This document shows, piece by piece, positions 34,260 to 43,408 of a DNA stretch of 64,000 nucleotides. The notes below the pieces were generated by a model. That model had not been told where the DNA came from. It made no database searches and was given only the letters and a program-made list of their open reading frames with translations. Every line of letters begins with the position of its first letter. Within the stretch, counting starts at the first letter, position 1. The stretch covers positions 3,162,001 to 3,226,000 of the forward strand of contig NZ_CP117522.1 of assembly GCF_031679605.1 (NCBI RefSeq), given 5' to 3'. The position numbers and the translations under genes were made by a program. This DNA is from Streptomyces luomodiensis (GTDB lineage Bacteria > Actinomycetota > Actinomycetes > Streptomycetales > Streptomycetaceae).

Positions 34260-35525
34260 GTGAACTCGACCAATCGCACCGTGGTCGTCACCGGTGTTGG
34301 TGCCACGACGCCGCTGGGTGGCGACGCCCCGTCGACCTGGGAGGCCATGCTGGCCGGCCGGTCCGGCGTCCGCCTCCTGGAGGAGGAATGGGCGGCCGAA
34401 CTGCCGGTCCGCATCGCCGCGAAGGCCGCGGTCGACCCGGGCACCGTCATCCCGCGCCCGCAGGCCCGCAAGCTCGACCGTTCGGCCCAGTTCGCCCTGA
34501 TCGCGGCCCGTGAGGCGTGGGCGGACGCGGGGTTCACCGCCAAGGCGGGCGAGGACTCCTCGATCGACCCCGACCGGCTGGGCGCGGTCGTGGCCTCCGG
34601 CATCGGCGGGGTCACCACCCTGCTCGACCAGTACGACGTGCTGCGCGAGAAGGGGGTCCGCAAGGTCTCCCCGCACACCGTGCCGATGCTGATGCCCAAC
34701 AGCCCGGCGGCGAACGTCAGCATCGCCCTCAACGCCCGCGCGGGCGCGCACACCCCGGTGAGCGCGTGCGCGTCCGGCGCCGAGGCCATCGGCTACGCCA
34801 TCGAGATGATCCGCACCGGCCGCGCCGATGTGGTCGTCGCCGGCGGCACCGAGGCGTCCATCCACCCGCTGCCCATGGTCGCCTTCGGCAACATGATGGC
34901 GATGTCCAAGAACAACGACGACCCACAGGGCGCCTCGCGCCCGTTCGACGTCGACCGCAACGGGTTCGTGATGGGCGAGGGCTCGGGCGCCATCGTCCTG
35001 GAGTCGGCTGAGCACGCCGCCGCACGCGGCGCCCGGGTGTACGCACAGGCCATCGGCCAGGGCATCTCGGCCGACGCCCACCACATCACCCAGCCGGAGC
35101 CGTCCGGCAACGGCATCGGGAACGCACTGCAGAACCTGGTGGAGAACACCGGCCTCGACGGTGCCGAGATCGCGCACGTCAACGCGCACGCGACCTCGAC
35201 GCCGCAGGGCGACCTGGCGGAGATCAAGGCGCTGCGCAAGGTGTTCGGCGACCACGTGGACCACATGGCGGTCTCCGCCACCAAGTCCATGACGGGCCAT
35301 CTGCTCGGCGGCGCGGGCGGTGTGGAGACGGTGGCCAGCGTGCTCGCGCTGTACCACCGGATCGCCCCGCCGACGCTCAACCTCGTCACCCCGGACCCGG
35401 AGGCGGACGCGGACTTCGTGACCGGCGAGGCCCGGCCGCTGCCCAGTGAGGGCCCGATCGCCGCGCTGAACGACTCGTTCGGCTTCGGCGGCCACAACGT
35501 GGTGCTGGCCTTCCGCACGCTCTGA
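34260..35525 (+). CDS. fabF: 3-oxoacyl-ACP synthase II
   Basis: The 421-residue elongating condensing enzyme extends acyl-ACP with malonyl-ACP. The Cys-His-His triad is intact: Cys170 in VSACASGAEA, His in VNAHATSTPQGD and His in KSMTGHLLGGAGG. GTG 34260 (NSTNRTVVVTGVGATTPLGG) has GGAG 11 bases upstream; the longer frame from 34218 lacks support. It is the last gene of the operon, followed by a large minisatellite and no obvious terminator. Confidence 0.97.
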   Translation: MNSTNRTVVVTGVGATTPLGGDAPSTWEAMLAGRSGVRLLEEEWAAELPVRIAAKAAVDPGTVIPRPQARKLDRSAQFALIAAREAWADAGFTAKAGEDSSIDPDRLGAVVASGIGGVTTLLDQYDVLREKGVRKVSPHTVPMLMPNSPAANVSIALNARAGAHTPVSACASGAEAIGYAIEMIRTGRADVVVAGGTEASIHPLPMVAFGNMMAMSKNNDDPQGASRPFDVDRNGFVMGEGSGAIVLESAEHAAARGARVYAQAIGQGISADAHHITQPEPSGNGIGNALQNLVENTGLDGAEIAHVNAHATSTPQGDLAEIKALRKVFGDHVDHMAVSATKSMTGHLLGGAGGVETVASVLALYHRIAPPTLNLVTPDPEADADFVTGEARPLPSEGPIAALNDSFGFGGHNVVLAFRTL

Positions 35526-35639
35526 CCCTCGGCCGCCCCCTCCAGGGGCCCTGCCCAAGCGTGTGGCCCGCCTCGTGGCCCGCCTCCGGCTCCGACCGGA
35601 GGCGGGCCCTTCGCGTGTCGGCCTTTGGGGGCATCGGCC

Positions 35640-36415
35640 ATGGGGGCGCCGGCCATGGGGGCGCCGGTCCTCGGGGCGCCGGCCCCTGGGGGCGCCGGCC
35701 CCTGGGGGCGCCAGCCCCTGGGGGCGCCGGCCCCTGGGGGCGCCAGCCCCTGGGGGCGCCAGCCCCTGGGGGCGCCAGCCCCTGGGGGCGCCGGCCCCTG
35801 GGGGCGCCAGCCCCTGGGGGCGCCGGTCCTCGGGGGCGCCGGCCCTCGGGGCGCCGGCCCTTGAGCGCCAGCCCTTGAGCCACCGGCCCTTAGGGCGCTG
35901 GTCCTTGAGGCGTCAGCCCTTGGATGCCGGTCCTTGAGGCGCCGGCCCTTGGGCGCCAGCCCCTGGGGGCGCCAGCCCCTGGGGGCGCCAGCCCCTGGGG
36001 GCGCCAGCCCCTGGGGGCGCCAGCCCCTGGGGGCGCCAGCCCCTGGGGGCGCCAGCCCCTGGGGGCGCCAGCCCCTGGGGGCGCCAGCCCCTGGGGGCGC
36101 CAGCCCCTGGGGGCGCCAGCCCCTGGGGGCGCCAGCCCCTGGGGGCGCCAGCCCCTGGGGGCGCCAGCCCCTGGGGGCGCCAGCCCCTGGGGGCGCCAGC
36201 CCCTGGGGGCGCCAGCCCCTGGGGGCGCCAGCCCCTGGGGGCGCCAGCCCCTGGGGGCGCCAGCCCCTGGGGGCGCCAGCCCCTGGGGGCGCCAGCCCCT
36301 GGGGGCGCCAGCCCCTGGGGGCGTCAGCCCTCGGGGCGTCAGCCCTGGGGCGCCGGCCATTGGGGCGCCGGTCCTTGGGGCGCCGGTCCTTGGGGCGCCG
36401 GTCCTTGGGGCGTCA
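35640..36415. repeat. 16-bp minisatellite array between fabF and a reductase gene
   Basis: The unit GCGCCAGCCCCTGGGG is repeated head to tail 23 times without a single change from 35953 to 36320. Diverged units (A/G and C/T changes, small indels) flank it on both sides from about 35640 and to 36415. Sixteen is not a multiple of three, so all frames stay open and give spurious 16-residue repeat proteins on both strands. The unit contains CCCC-T-GGGG and GGCGCC dyads and could fold. It starts about 115 bases after fabF and abuts the end of the convergent reductase gene. Confidence 0.95.
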
Positions 36416-37306
36416 GCCCTTCGTGTCGTCGAAGCTGGCGAAGTACGAGGCCACCATGTCCTCGTCGCCGTGGCCCGCCTCGATGGCGCGGCGGAACCGC
36501 TCGGCGCCCGCGGCCGCCACGTCCAGACGCACTCCGGCCCGTTCCCCGGCCGCCACGATCAGCCGGGCGTCCTTCTCGGCGGTCCTGGTCGCGAAGCTGG
36601 GCTCGAGGTCGCCCCGGAGCAGTTGGGCCGACTTGGTCCGCATATAGCCGTTGTCCAGCGGTCCGCCCTCCACCGCGCCCAGGAAGCCCTGCCAGTCCAC
36701 GCCCAGCCCCTTGGCGAGGGCGGCCGCCTCGGCGGTGGCGTTGGTGACGCCCAGCACCCAGCTGTTGAGCACGAGCTTGAGCCGGGTGGCGGCGGCCTCC
36801 TCGGCGCTCTCGCCGACCCACACCGTACGGCTGCCGATGGCGTCGAAGACCGGCCAGACGACCGGGCGGACGGCGTTGGGCCCGGCGGCCAGCACCACGA
36901 GCTGTCCGCTCTCCGCGGGCTGCTTGGTGCCGAGGACGGGCGAGTCGACGAGGACGAGATCCTTCTCACGGGCGAACGCGGCGAGCGATTCCAGCGCGTC
37001 CAGCCCCGCCGTGGTGGCCTGGACCCACGCGGTTCCGGGGCGCAGCGCGGAGGCGGCCTGCCGCATCGTCTCCAGGACCGCGGCGCCGTCGTGGAGGATC
37101 GTCAGGACGGCGTCGGCGCCGTCCACCGCCTCGGCCGGGGTGTCGGTGACGCGCACACCGTCCTGGCCGAGCGGCTCGGCCTTGGAGCGGGTGCGGTTCC
37201 ACGCGCGGACGTCGAGCCCGGAGCGGGCGAGGTTGCGGGCCATGCCCGAGCCCATGATGCCGGTGCCGAGGACCGCGACGGACGTTGCCGGGAGTTGTTC
37301 GGTCAT
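36413..37306 (-). CDS. NAD(P)-dependent reductase, 6-phosphogluconate/3-hydroxyisobutyrate dehydrogenase family
   Basis: The 297-residue enzyme has the Rossmann fingerprint VLGTGIMGSGMARNL, the substrate-binding segment (VDSPVLGTKQPAESG) in place of the usual DAPVSGG, and the catalytic Lys in RLKLVLNSW (KxxxN). It is a beta-hydroxyacid dehydrogenase or imine-reductase-like member; the substrate is unknown. The ATG at 37306 is the natural start. Its stop lies at the edge of the 16-bp repeat array, the last residues (DDTKG) being just outside it. Confidence 0.92.
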   Translation of the reverse strand: MTEQLPATSVAVLGTGIMGSGMARNLARSGLDVRAWNRTRSKAEPLGQDGVRVTDTPAEAVDGADAVLTILHDGAAVLETMRQAASALRPGTAWVQATTAGLDALESLAAFAREKDLVLVDSPVLGTKQPAESGQLVVLAAGPNAVRPVVWPVFDAIGSRTVWVGESAEEAAATRLKLVLNSWVLGVTNATAEAAALAKGLGVDWQGFLGAVEGGPLDNGYMRTKSAQLLRGDLEPSFATRTAEKDARLIVAAGERAGVRLDVAAAGAERFRRAIEAGHGDEDMVASYFASFDDTKG

Positions 37307-37366
37307 ACCGTCACGCTAGGACGTGAAGCGTGCTCGAAGCCAAAGGGGCGGCGGCGCGTCAGACGC

Positions 37367-37861
37367 TCAGACGACCTGGTGCAGCCAGCGGACGGGCGCG
37401 CCCTCACCCGCGTAGCGGAACGGCTCCAACTCGTCGTCCCAGGGCTTGCCCAGCAGCTTGGCGATCTCCTCCTCCAGCTCGCTCTCGCCGCGGGCGGAGC
37501 GGACGAGGGCGGCGCGCAGCCGGTCCTCGGGGATCAGGATGTCGCCGTGCATGCCGGTGACGGCGTGAAAGATGCCCAGCTCGGGAGTGGAGCTGTAGCG
37601 CTCGCCCTCGGCGGTGGCGCAGGGCTCGGCGGTCACCTCGAAGCGCAGCAGATGCCAGCCGCGGAGCGCGGACGCCAGTTTGGAGGCCGTACCCACCTCG
37701 CCCTGCCAGGAGAACTCGGCACGCCAGGTGCCATTGGCGGCGGGCTGTTTGATCCAGTCGAGGGTGACGCGCACGCCGAGGACGCCCGCGATGGCCCATT
37801 CGACGTGCGGGCACAGCGCGCGCGGAGCGGAGTGCACATACAGAACTCCACGTGTCGTCAC
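37367..37861 (-). CDS. DUF3145 domain protein
   Basis: The 164-residue protein matches the actinobacterial DUF3145 family throughout (TTRGVLYVHSAPRALCPHVEW at the start, GMHGDILIPEDRLR in the middle). It has no recognised catalytic motif or signal peptide and its role is unknown. GTG 37861 has AGGAGG 5 bases upstream. It lies 60 bp upstream of the reductase on the same strand, with which it may be co-transcribed. Confidence 0.92.
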   Translation of the reverse strand: MTTRGVLYVHSAPRALCPHVEWAIAGVLGVRVTLDWIKQPAANGTWRAEFSWQGEVGTASKLASALRGWHLLRFEVTAEPCATAEGERYSSTPELGIFHAVTGMHGDILIPEDRLRAALVRSARGESELEEEIAKLLGKPWDDELEPFRYAGEGAPVRWLHQVV

Positions 37862-38226
37862 CGGGACCTCCTGTGCGGTTCGAGGTGTGCCTTCCCCAGC
37901 GGCCTCGCGCCCGTACCGGTCCCGCCCGGGACATCGGATCACATTCTGCCCTAGCGATCACGCCCACACCAGTCTCGACGTTACCTTCAGTGAAATTTAT
38001 CGTGCAGAATTCTCTAGAAACTGGACAGGATGTGACGTGGCGTAAGGTGCTGTTACCGCGCGGCGCGCCATGCCGCCGGGACGTCGCTCAACCTGGCACG
38101 AGAAACTGGCACGGGAAACGCGGAAACACAGGAACCACGAGGAAAACGTACCGTGCGGGTCGGCCGGAGGAGTGACGTACCGTCGGTCCGGACAGACATC
38201 ACCCAACAGCCGGAGGGGGAACAGCC
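37862..38226. promoter_or_regulatory. Divergent intergenic region (DUF3145 / SGNH hydrolase)
   Basis: These 365 bases hold no plausible gene. The stretch 37980-38030 is unusually A+T-rich for this genome (GAAATTTATCG, AATTCTCTAGAAA) and is the likely promoter zone. GGAGGGGG at 38211-38218 is the hydrolase ribosome site. Confidence 0.5.
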
Positions 38227-39210
38227 ATGCGGGTCAGCGGGACACGCCGGAAGCGATCGGCGGCCGCTTCCTCGACCACGCGTACGGTCGTGCGCCCGAC
38301 CCCGCGTACCGCCTCGCGCACCGCCCCACGCACCGCGGGGCGCACTGGTGTGGTGCTGTTCACCACCGCCGCCGTGCTGAGCTCGGCGGGCTGCTTCGGC
38401 AGTTCGGACGACCCGTCCCGGCACGGTCCGGCCCGCGCCCAGAAGACCCCCGGCGCCAAGACGGTCGTCTGGAACACCCGGCCGAGCTCGATCGCCTCCC
38501 TGGGCGACTCCATCACCCGCGGCTTCGACGCCTGCTCCGTCCTCTCCGACTGCCCCGAGGTGTCCTGGTCCACCGGCACCGATGTGCGGAGCCTCGCCCA
38601 GCGGCTGCTGCCCACCGCCACCGCCCGCGCGGGGACGAACGCCTGGAACTTCGCCAAGACCGGCGCGGTGGTGGCCGACCTCCCCGGCCAGATCGAGGCG
38701 GCCGCGGCCCACAAGCCGAAGCTGATCACCGTGATGATCGGCGCCAATGACGCCTGCCGGGACTCGGTCGACGACATGACCTCCACCGAGCAGTTCCGCA
38801 CCACCTTCACCTCGGCCCTCACCCGGCTGCGCCGTGATCTGCCCAAGACCCAGGTGTATGTGGCCAGCGTGCCCAATCTGATGCGGCTGTGGTCGGAGGG
38901 GCGGAAGAACATCTTCGGCAAGCAGATCTGGAAGCTGGGCATCTGCCCGTCCATGCTGAAGGACTCCGACGCCGTGGACGCGGCCTCCAACGAGCGGCGG
39001 CAGCGGGTGGCGGACCAGGTGACGGCGTACAACAAGGTGCTGAAGGACGTCTGCGGGCGGGATGTGCTGTGCCGGTACGACCCGGCGGTGCACGAGTACC
39101 GCTTCACGTCGGCCGAGCTGAGCAAATGGGACTGGTTCCACCCCAGCAAGCGGGGCCAGCAGCAACTCGCCGACATGGCCTACCGCCGCATCACGGAAAC
39201 CACGCCGTGA
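38227..39210 (+). CDS. Secreted SGNH/GDSL hydrolase, probable lipoprotein
   Basis: The 327-residue protein has a long basic leader, a hydrophobic stretch and a possible lipobox (VLSSAGC, Cys near residue 56; the -3 residue is Ser rather than Leu, so lipidation is not certain). The hydrolase domain carries the SGNH blocks: SIASLGDSITRGFDACS (nucleophile Ser), KTGAVV, MIGANDAC (Asn) and DWFHPSKRG (catalytic Asp-x-x-His). It is expected outside the membrane as an esterase or lipase. ATG 38227 is preceded by GGAGGGGG at about 8 bases. Confidence 0.92.
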   Translation: MRVSGTRRKRSAAASSTTRTVVRPTPRTASRTAPRTAGRTGVVLFTTAAVLSSAGCFGSSDDPSRHGPARAQKTPGAKTVVWNTRPSSIASLGDSITRGFDACSVLSDCPEVSWSTGTDVRSLAQRLLPTATARAGTNAWNFAKTGAVVADLPGQIEAAAAHKPKLITVMIGANDACRDSVDDMTSTEQFRTTFTSALTRLRRDLPKTQVYVASVPNLMRLWSEGRKNIFGKQIWKLGICPSMLKDSDAVDAASNERRQRVADQVTAYNKVLKDVCGRDVLCRYDPAVHEYRFTSAELSKWDWFHPSKRGQQQLADMAYRRITETTP

Positions 39211-40009
39211 TGGGGCCCGCCGCCACGTGATGGGGGCCGCCACGTATTGGGGTCCGCCGCGTGGCCGAGTCCGCGCCGTGGCCAGGGCCGAGCCGCGGCC
39301 GCCACATGACCGGACCGCGTCATACCCCAGGCAGCGACGTGGCCAGGGGCGCCACGTGACCGGAGCCGCCATGTGCCCGGAGCCGCCATGTGCCCGAAGC
39401 CGCGCCGGAGCCCGAGCCGCACGTGACCCGGGCCATCACGTGACCGGGGCCATCACGTGACCCGAGCCGCGCCGTGCCGTGACCCAGGCCGCCACATGAC
39501 CGGGGCCACCACGTGCCCGGAGCCGCGCCGTGGCCCGAGCCGCACCGTGACCCAGGCCACCACATGATCGGGGCCATCACATGGCCCGAGCCGCGCCGTG
39601 CCGTGACCCAGGCCGCCACATGACCGGGGCCACCACGTGGCCCGAGCCGTGCCGTGATCCAGGCCGCCACCTGGCCCGAGCCGCGTCACGACCCAGGCCA
39701 CCACGTGCCCCGAGCCGCGCCCGTGCCCCGAGGCGGGTCACCACCCGACCCGCCCCGCCACCTGACCCGAACCGTGCCGTGACCCAGGCCGCCACATGAC
39801 CGGGGCCACCACGTGTCCGGAGGCGCGCCGTGACCCGAGCCGCGCCGTGACCCGGGCCGCCACGTGACCGGGGCCATCACGTGACGGGAGCCGCGTCACG
39901 ACCCAGGCCACCGTCTGACCCGCCCCGCCACCTGACGCGAGCCGCGCCGTGACCCAGGCCACCACGTGGCCGGAGCCACAACCCAGGTGCGCGGTCGTCG
40001 GTCGTCTTC
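39211..40009. repeat. Degenerate CACGTG-rich repeat field
   Basis: About 800 bases between two genes consist of variants of a 25-50-base pattern: CCACGTGACCGGGGCC, GAGCCGCGCCGTGACC and CAGGCCGCCACATGACC. The hexamer CACGTG or its variants CACATG and CACCTG recurs more than 20 times. Copies differ in length and base changes, so the array is old compared with the 16-bp array upstream. All open frames across it are repeat artefacts without ribosome sites. Confidence 0.85.
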
Positions 40010-42595
40010 TCAGGGCACGCGCACCGGTACCGACACTCGGCGGTCGGCTACGCTGCGGCCCGCCTCCGCCGTATAGCTGCCGGGGACCAGCCGCCAGGCG
40101 CCCTTCGTCTCGTCCCAGATCTCCGCCGCCCGGCGGGGCAGGGGGATGGCCGCCTCCGCCGTCTCCCCCGGGCCCGCGGTGACCGGGGCGAAGGCCGCGA
40201 GGCATCGCACGGGCCGCTCCTCGCCGTCGTCCTCGGGCACCGTGAGGTAGATCTGCACCACCTCGCGCCCGGCCCGCTCCCCGGTGTTGCGGACCCGCAC
40301 GGTCACGGTGCCCAGCACTCCGTCGCCCTCTTCGGTGCCGTGCCCGCCGGCGGTCGGCGCGGGGGTGAAGTCCACCGCCTCGTAGGCCCAGTCGGTGTAT
40401 CCGAGGCCGTGGCCGAACCAGTACGCCGGAGCGGGTCCCTGTCGCCGCTCCCAGGCCCGGTAGCCGATGAACACGCCCTCGTCGTAGACCAGCCGGCCCT
40501 CGCTCGGGGTCACGGTGGACACCGGGGCGTCCGCGAGCCGCTCGGGCCAGGTCGTGGGCAGCCGCCCGCCGGGCTCCTCCGCGCCCAGCAGGACATCGGC
40601 GAGCGCGGCCCCCGCCTCCTGGCCCGGGAACCAGCTCAGCAGCACCGCGGCGGCCTCCTCCCGCCAGTCCATCTCCACCGGGGAGCCGGCGTTGACCACC
40701 ACCACGGTGGGGGTGCCGGTGGCGGCGACGCGCCGCACGAGCTCGTCCTGGCGGCCCGGCAGCCGCAGATGCTTCCGGTCGAACCCCTCGCTCTCGACCC
40801 GCTCGGTGGTGGCGACCACCACCACGGCCACCTCGGCCGCCGAGGCCGCGGCGACGGCCTCCCGGATGAGCTCCTCGGCGTCCCGCTCCGGGGCCCGGTG
40901 CATCAGGCTGAAGCAGACGGCGTCGAGAAAGGCCTCCTCATGCCGCGCCACCACGCAGGTGAGGCTGACCTCCACAGGCTCGCCCGCCGTGAGCTCCACC
41001 TGGCCCCGCGGCACCGGTGAGCCCAGGAACGCCTCGAAGGGGTCGTCGACGGCCGCCGGGAGCTGCTCCCCTTCGAAGAGCACCTGCCCGTCCACGACCA
41101 GCCGGAGGCCGCCCAGCCCCCTGGTGCCGAAGGAGTGCGCGCCGCTCTCGCGCGGGGTGAAGGTGCCGACGGTCTCGACCGTGTGCAGCTCCTCGTAGCT
41201 CACCCCGTCGGGGAAGTCGCCGATCCACTGCACCTGCCCGCTGGGCAGCCGCGACTCGCCGAGCACCCGCCCGTCGGCGGCCCGGACCACGGCGCGCAGC
41301 TCGAATCCGTGGGCGGCGGGGGCGAGTTCGTCGGTGGGGTCGGCGCCCACGGCGTAGCTGAGCCGGACCTCCGGCGGCAGGGCGGCCCGCAGCCCGTCGA
41401 GCGGTGAGACCACATGGTCGGGGAAGACCACCGCCGAGCCGCCGCCCAGCACCCGCGCGTCCCGCGCCGCCGCGCCGATCAGGGCCAGCGACCGCACCCC
41501 GCCGGGACCGTGGACACCGAGGGGCAGCACCGCGTCCCGGCCGCCCGCGCCCTCGTTCCGCAGCAGCACGAAGGACCGCCGGGCGATCTCGCGGGCCAGC
41601 GCGTCCCCGTCGATCGGGGCGGGCCGGTCGGCGGGCGCGACGGCCGGGGCCGCTCCGTCCAGGACGCCGACCCGGGCGGCCAGGGTGAGCAGCCGCCGCA
41701 CCGCCGCGTCCAGCTCCGCCTCGGTCACCCGGCCCGCGCGCACCGCGGCGGCCAGCGCCTCGCCGTAGACGGTCCGCGGACCGGGCATCGCGACGTCGAG
41801 GCCGCCCTTCAGGCCGCGCACGGTGTCCCGGGCGGCCATCCAGTCGGAGACGATGAAGCCGTCGAACCCCCACTCACCGCGCAGCACCCCCTGCTGGAGC
41901 TCGTGGTGCTCGGTCATGGTGGCGCCGTTGACCCCGTTGTAGGCGGCCATGACGCCCCAGGGGCGGGCGTTCTTGACGATGGCTTCGAAGGGCGCCAGAT
42001 ACAGCTCGCGCAGGGCCCGCGCACCGATCTCGTTGTCGACCGTGAAGCGCTCGGTCTCGGCGTCGTTGGCCACGAAGTGCTTGACGGTGGTGCCCACTCC
42101 GCCTTCCTGCACCCCCGTCACATAGCCGGTGCCGATCGCGCCGGTGAGATACGGATCCTCGCTGTACGCCTCGAAGTGCCGCCCGCCCAGCGGGGAGCGG
42201 TGCAGATTGACCGTCGGCGCCAGCAGCACATGGACGCCCTTGCGGCGCGCCTCCTGAGCGAGCAGCCGGCCCGCCCGCCGGGCGAGCTCCGGGTCCCAGG
42301 TCGCGGCGAGGGCGGTGGGGCTGGGCAGGGCGACGGAGGGGTCGTCGGCGGTCCAGTGGACGCCCCGGACGCCGATCGGGCCGTCGGACATCACCAGGGA
42401 GCGCAGCCCGATCGCGGGAACGGCGGGCAGGCTCCACATGTCCTGCCCGGACAACAGCCGCGCCTTGGTGTCCAGATCGAGGAGGCCGAGGGCCTTCTCC
42501 ACGGCCTCCGCCGTACCGGCGGCCTCCGCCGTGCCGCCGCCCCCTGCCGTACCGTCGGCCCCTGCCCTGCCGTCGTCGCCGATCGCGTGCGCCAT
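40010..42595 (-). CDS. Beta-glucosidase, glycoside hydrolase family 3
   Basis: The 861-residue enzyme has the GH3 N-terminal barrel with nucleophile Asp in GFDGFIVSDWMAA and substrate residues in TVKHFVANDAETER, then the alpha/beta sandwich with the acid/base region TTERVESEGFDRKHL, a PA14-like insert (around GTFTPRESGAHSFGTRGLGG) and a C-terminal fibronectin-III-like domain. It lacks a signal peptide, so it is probably cytoplasmic and cleaves imported oligosaccharides from the non-reducing end. ATG 42595 has GGGAGG 7 bases upstream. The N-terminus has an AGTAEA-type repeat. A TetR gene is divergent 179 bp away. Confidence 0.95.
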   Translation of the reverse strand: MAHAIGDDGRAGADGTAGGGGTAEAAGTAEAVEKALGLLDLDTKARLLSGQDMWSLPAVPAIGLRSLVMSDGPIGVRGVHWTADDPSVALPSPTALAATWDPELARRAGRLLAQEARRKGVHVLLAPTVNLHRSPLGGRHFEAYSEDPYLTGAIGTGYVTGVQEGGVGTTVKHFVANDAETERFTVDNEIGARALRELYLAPFEAIVKNARPWGVMAAYNGVNGATMTEHHELQQGVLRGEWGFDGFIVSDWMAARDTVRGLKGGLDVAMPGPRTVYGEALAAAVRAGRVTEAELDAAVRRLLTLAARVGVLDGAAPAVAPADRPAPIDGDALAREIARRSFVLLRNEGAGGRDAVLPLGVHGPGGVRSLALIGAAARDARVLGGGSAVVFPDHVVSPLDGLRAALPPEVRLSYAVGADPTDELAPAAHGFELRAVVRAADGRVLGESRLPSGQVQWIGDFPDGVSYEELHTVETVGTFTPRESGAHSFGTRGLGGLRLVVDGQVLFEGEQLPAAVDDPFEAFLGSPVPRGQVELTAGEPVEVSLTCVVARHEEAFLDAVCFSLMHRAPERDAEELIREAVAAASAAEVAVVVVATTERVESEGFDRKHLRLPGRQDELVRRVAATGTPTVVVVNAGSPVEMDWREEAAAVLLSWFPGQEAGAALADVLLGAEEPGGRLPTTWPERLADAPVSTVTPSEGRLVYDEGVFIGYRAWERRQGPAPAYWFGHGLGYTDWAYEAVDFTPAPTAGGHGTEEGDGVLGTVTVRVRNTGERAGREVVQIYLTVPEDDGEERPVRCLAAFAPVTAGPGETAEAAIPLPRRAAEIWDETKGAWRLVPGSYTAEAGRSVADRRVSVPVRVP

Positions 42596-42730
42596 CGCTC
42601 GCCCTCCCGCTGCGGGTCCTGTCCGGCTCTTTGTCACTGCGTTACTTCGTGACCGCGTCACTTCGTCACTGCATCAACAGCGTTCACCGCGTCCGGGCCA
42701 TCGTGGACCCGAGAACCTGTCACCAGGTAG

Positions 42731-42770
42731 GTACCGTTATCGATCCGTTATCAAACATGCTCTACGGTAC
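42731..42770. promoter_or_regulatory. Candidate operator between GH3 and TetR genes
   Basis: GTACCGT (42731-42737) and ACGGTAC (42764-42770) form an inverted repeat, and CCGTTATC occurs twice in direct order (42734-42741, 42745-42752). Together they fill the stretch just before the TetR start and are candidate binding sites. Confidence 0.5.
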
Positions 42771-42774
42771 GAGC

Positions 42775-43377
42775 ATGGACAGGGTGACGGAGCGCGCTAC
42801 CAGACGTGGTGAGGAGCGACGGGCGGAGATCGTCCGGTCCGCGCTCGAAGTGATCGCCGAGCGCGGCTACCGGGGCGCGACCCTCGGGGCGGTCGCCGAG
42901 CGGGTGGGGCTCACCCAGCAGGGGCTGCTCCACTACTTCCCCACCAAGGAGTCCCTGCTCATCGCCGTGCTCGAGGAGCGCGACCAGTGGGACACCGGCT
43001 CCGCCCGGCGGGACGGCGGGGACGCGTGGCCGCTGGACCTGCTCGCCACGCTGGTGGAGTACAACGCGATGCGCCCCGGAGTCGTCCAGACCTTCTCCGC
43101 GCTCCTCGGCGAGAGCGTCACCGGCGACCACCCCGCACGCGGCTTCTTCACCCAGCGCTATGCGAAGGTGCGCGCCGACATGGCGGCCACCCTGCGCGGC
43201 GAGTTCGGCGACCGGCTCCCCGGCGGGCTCACTCCCGAGGCCGCCGCGCCGCTGGTGGTGGCGGTGATGGACGGATTGCAGTTCCAGTGGCTGCACGACC
43301 GGGACGCGGTGGACATGCCCGCCCTCTTCCGGGCCTTCGTCTCCCTGCTGGAGCAGGGAGACGAGGAGACCTCATGA
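42775..43377 (+). CDS. TetR-family regulator next to the GH3 gene
   Basis: The 200-residue protein has a TetR HTH (RAEIVRSALEVIAERGYRGATLGAVAERVGLTQQGLLHYFPTKESLL region) and a helical effector domain. Its C-terminal domain is of the kind found in regulators of glycosidase or transport genes. ATG 42775 fits the family start; a longer frame from 42631 runs through the promoter. It is divergent from the beta-glucosidase and probably controls it and itself. Confidence 0.92.
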   Translation: MDRVTERATRRGEERRAEIVRSALEVIAERGYRGATLGAVAERVGLTQQGLLHYFPTKESLLIAVLEERDQWDTGSARRDGGDAWPLDLLATLVEYNAMRPGVVQTFSALLGESVTGDHPARGFFTQRYAKVRADMAATLRGEFGDRLPGGLTPEAAAPLVVAVMDGLQFQWLHDRDAVDMPALFRAFVSLLEQGDEETS

Positions 43378-43408
43378 CGGCGCGTACCGGCCCGCTCGTG
43401 ACGTCGGC

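Noticed and set aside
35640..36415. CRISPR-like array
   Set aside because: Units are 16 bp, directly adjacent, without unique spacers, and no cas genes are present.
35924..37954. A 676-codon frame starting in the minisatellite
   Set aside because: It reads repeat artefacts followed by the antisense of the reductase and DUF3145 genes.
39211..40009. A string of small open frames encoding Trp/His/Gly repeat peptides
   Set aside because: All arise from the CACGTG-rich repeats, on both strands at once, without ribosome sites.
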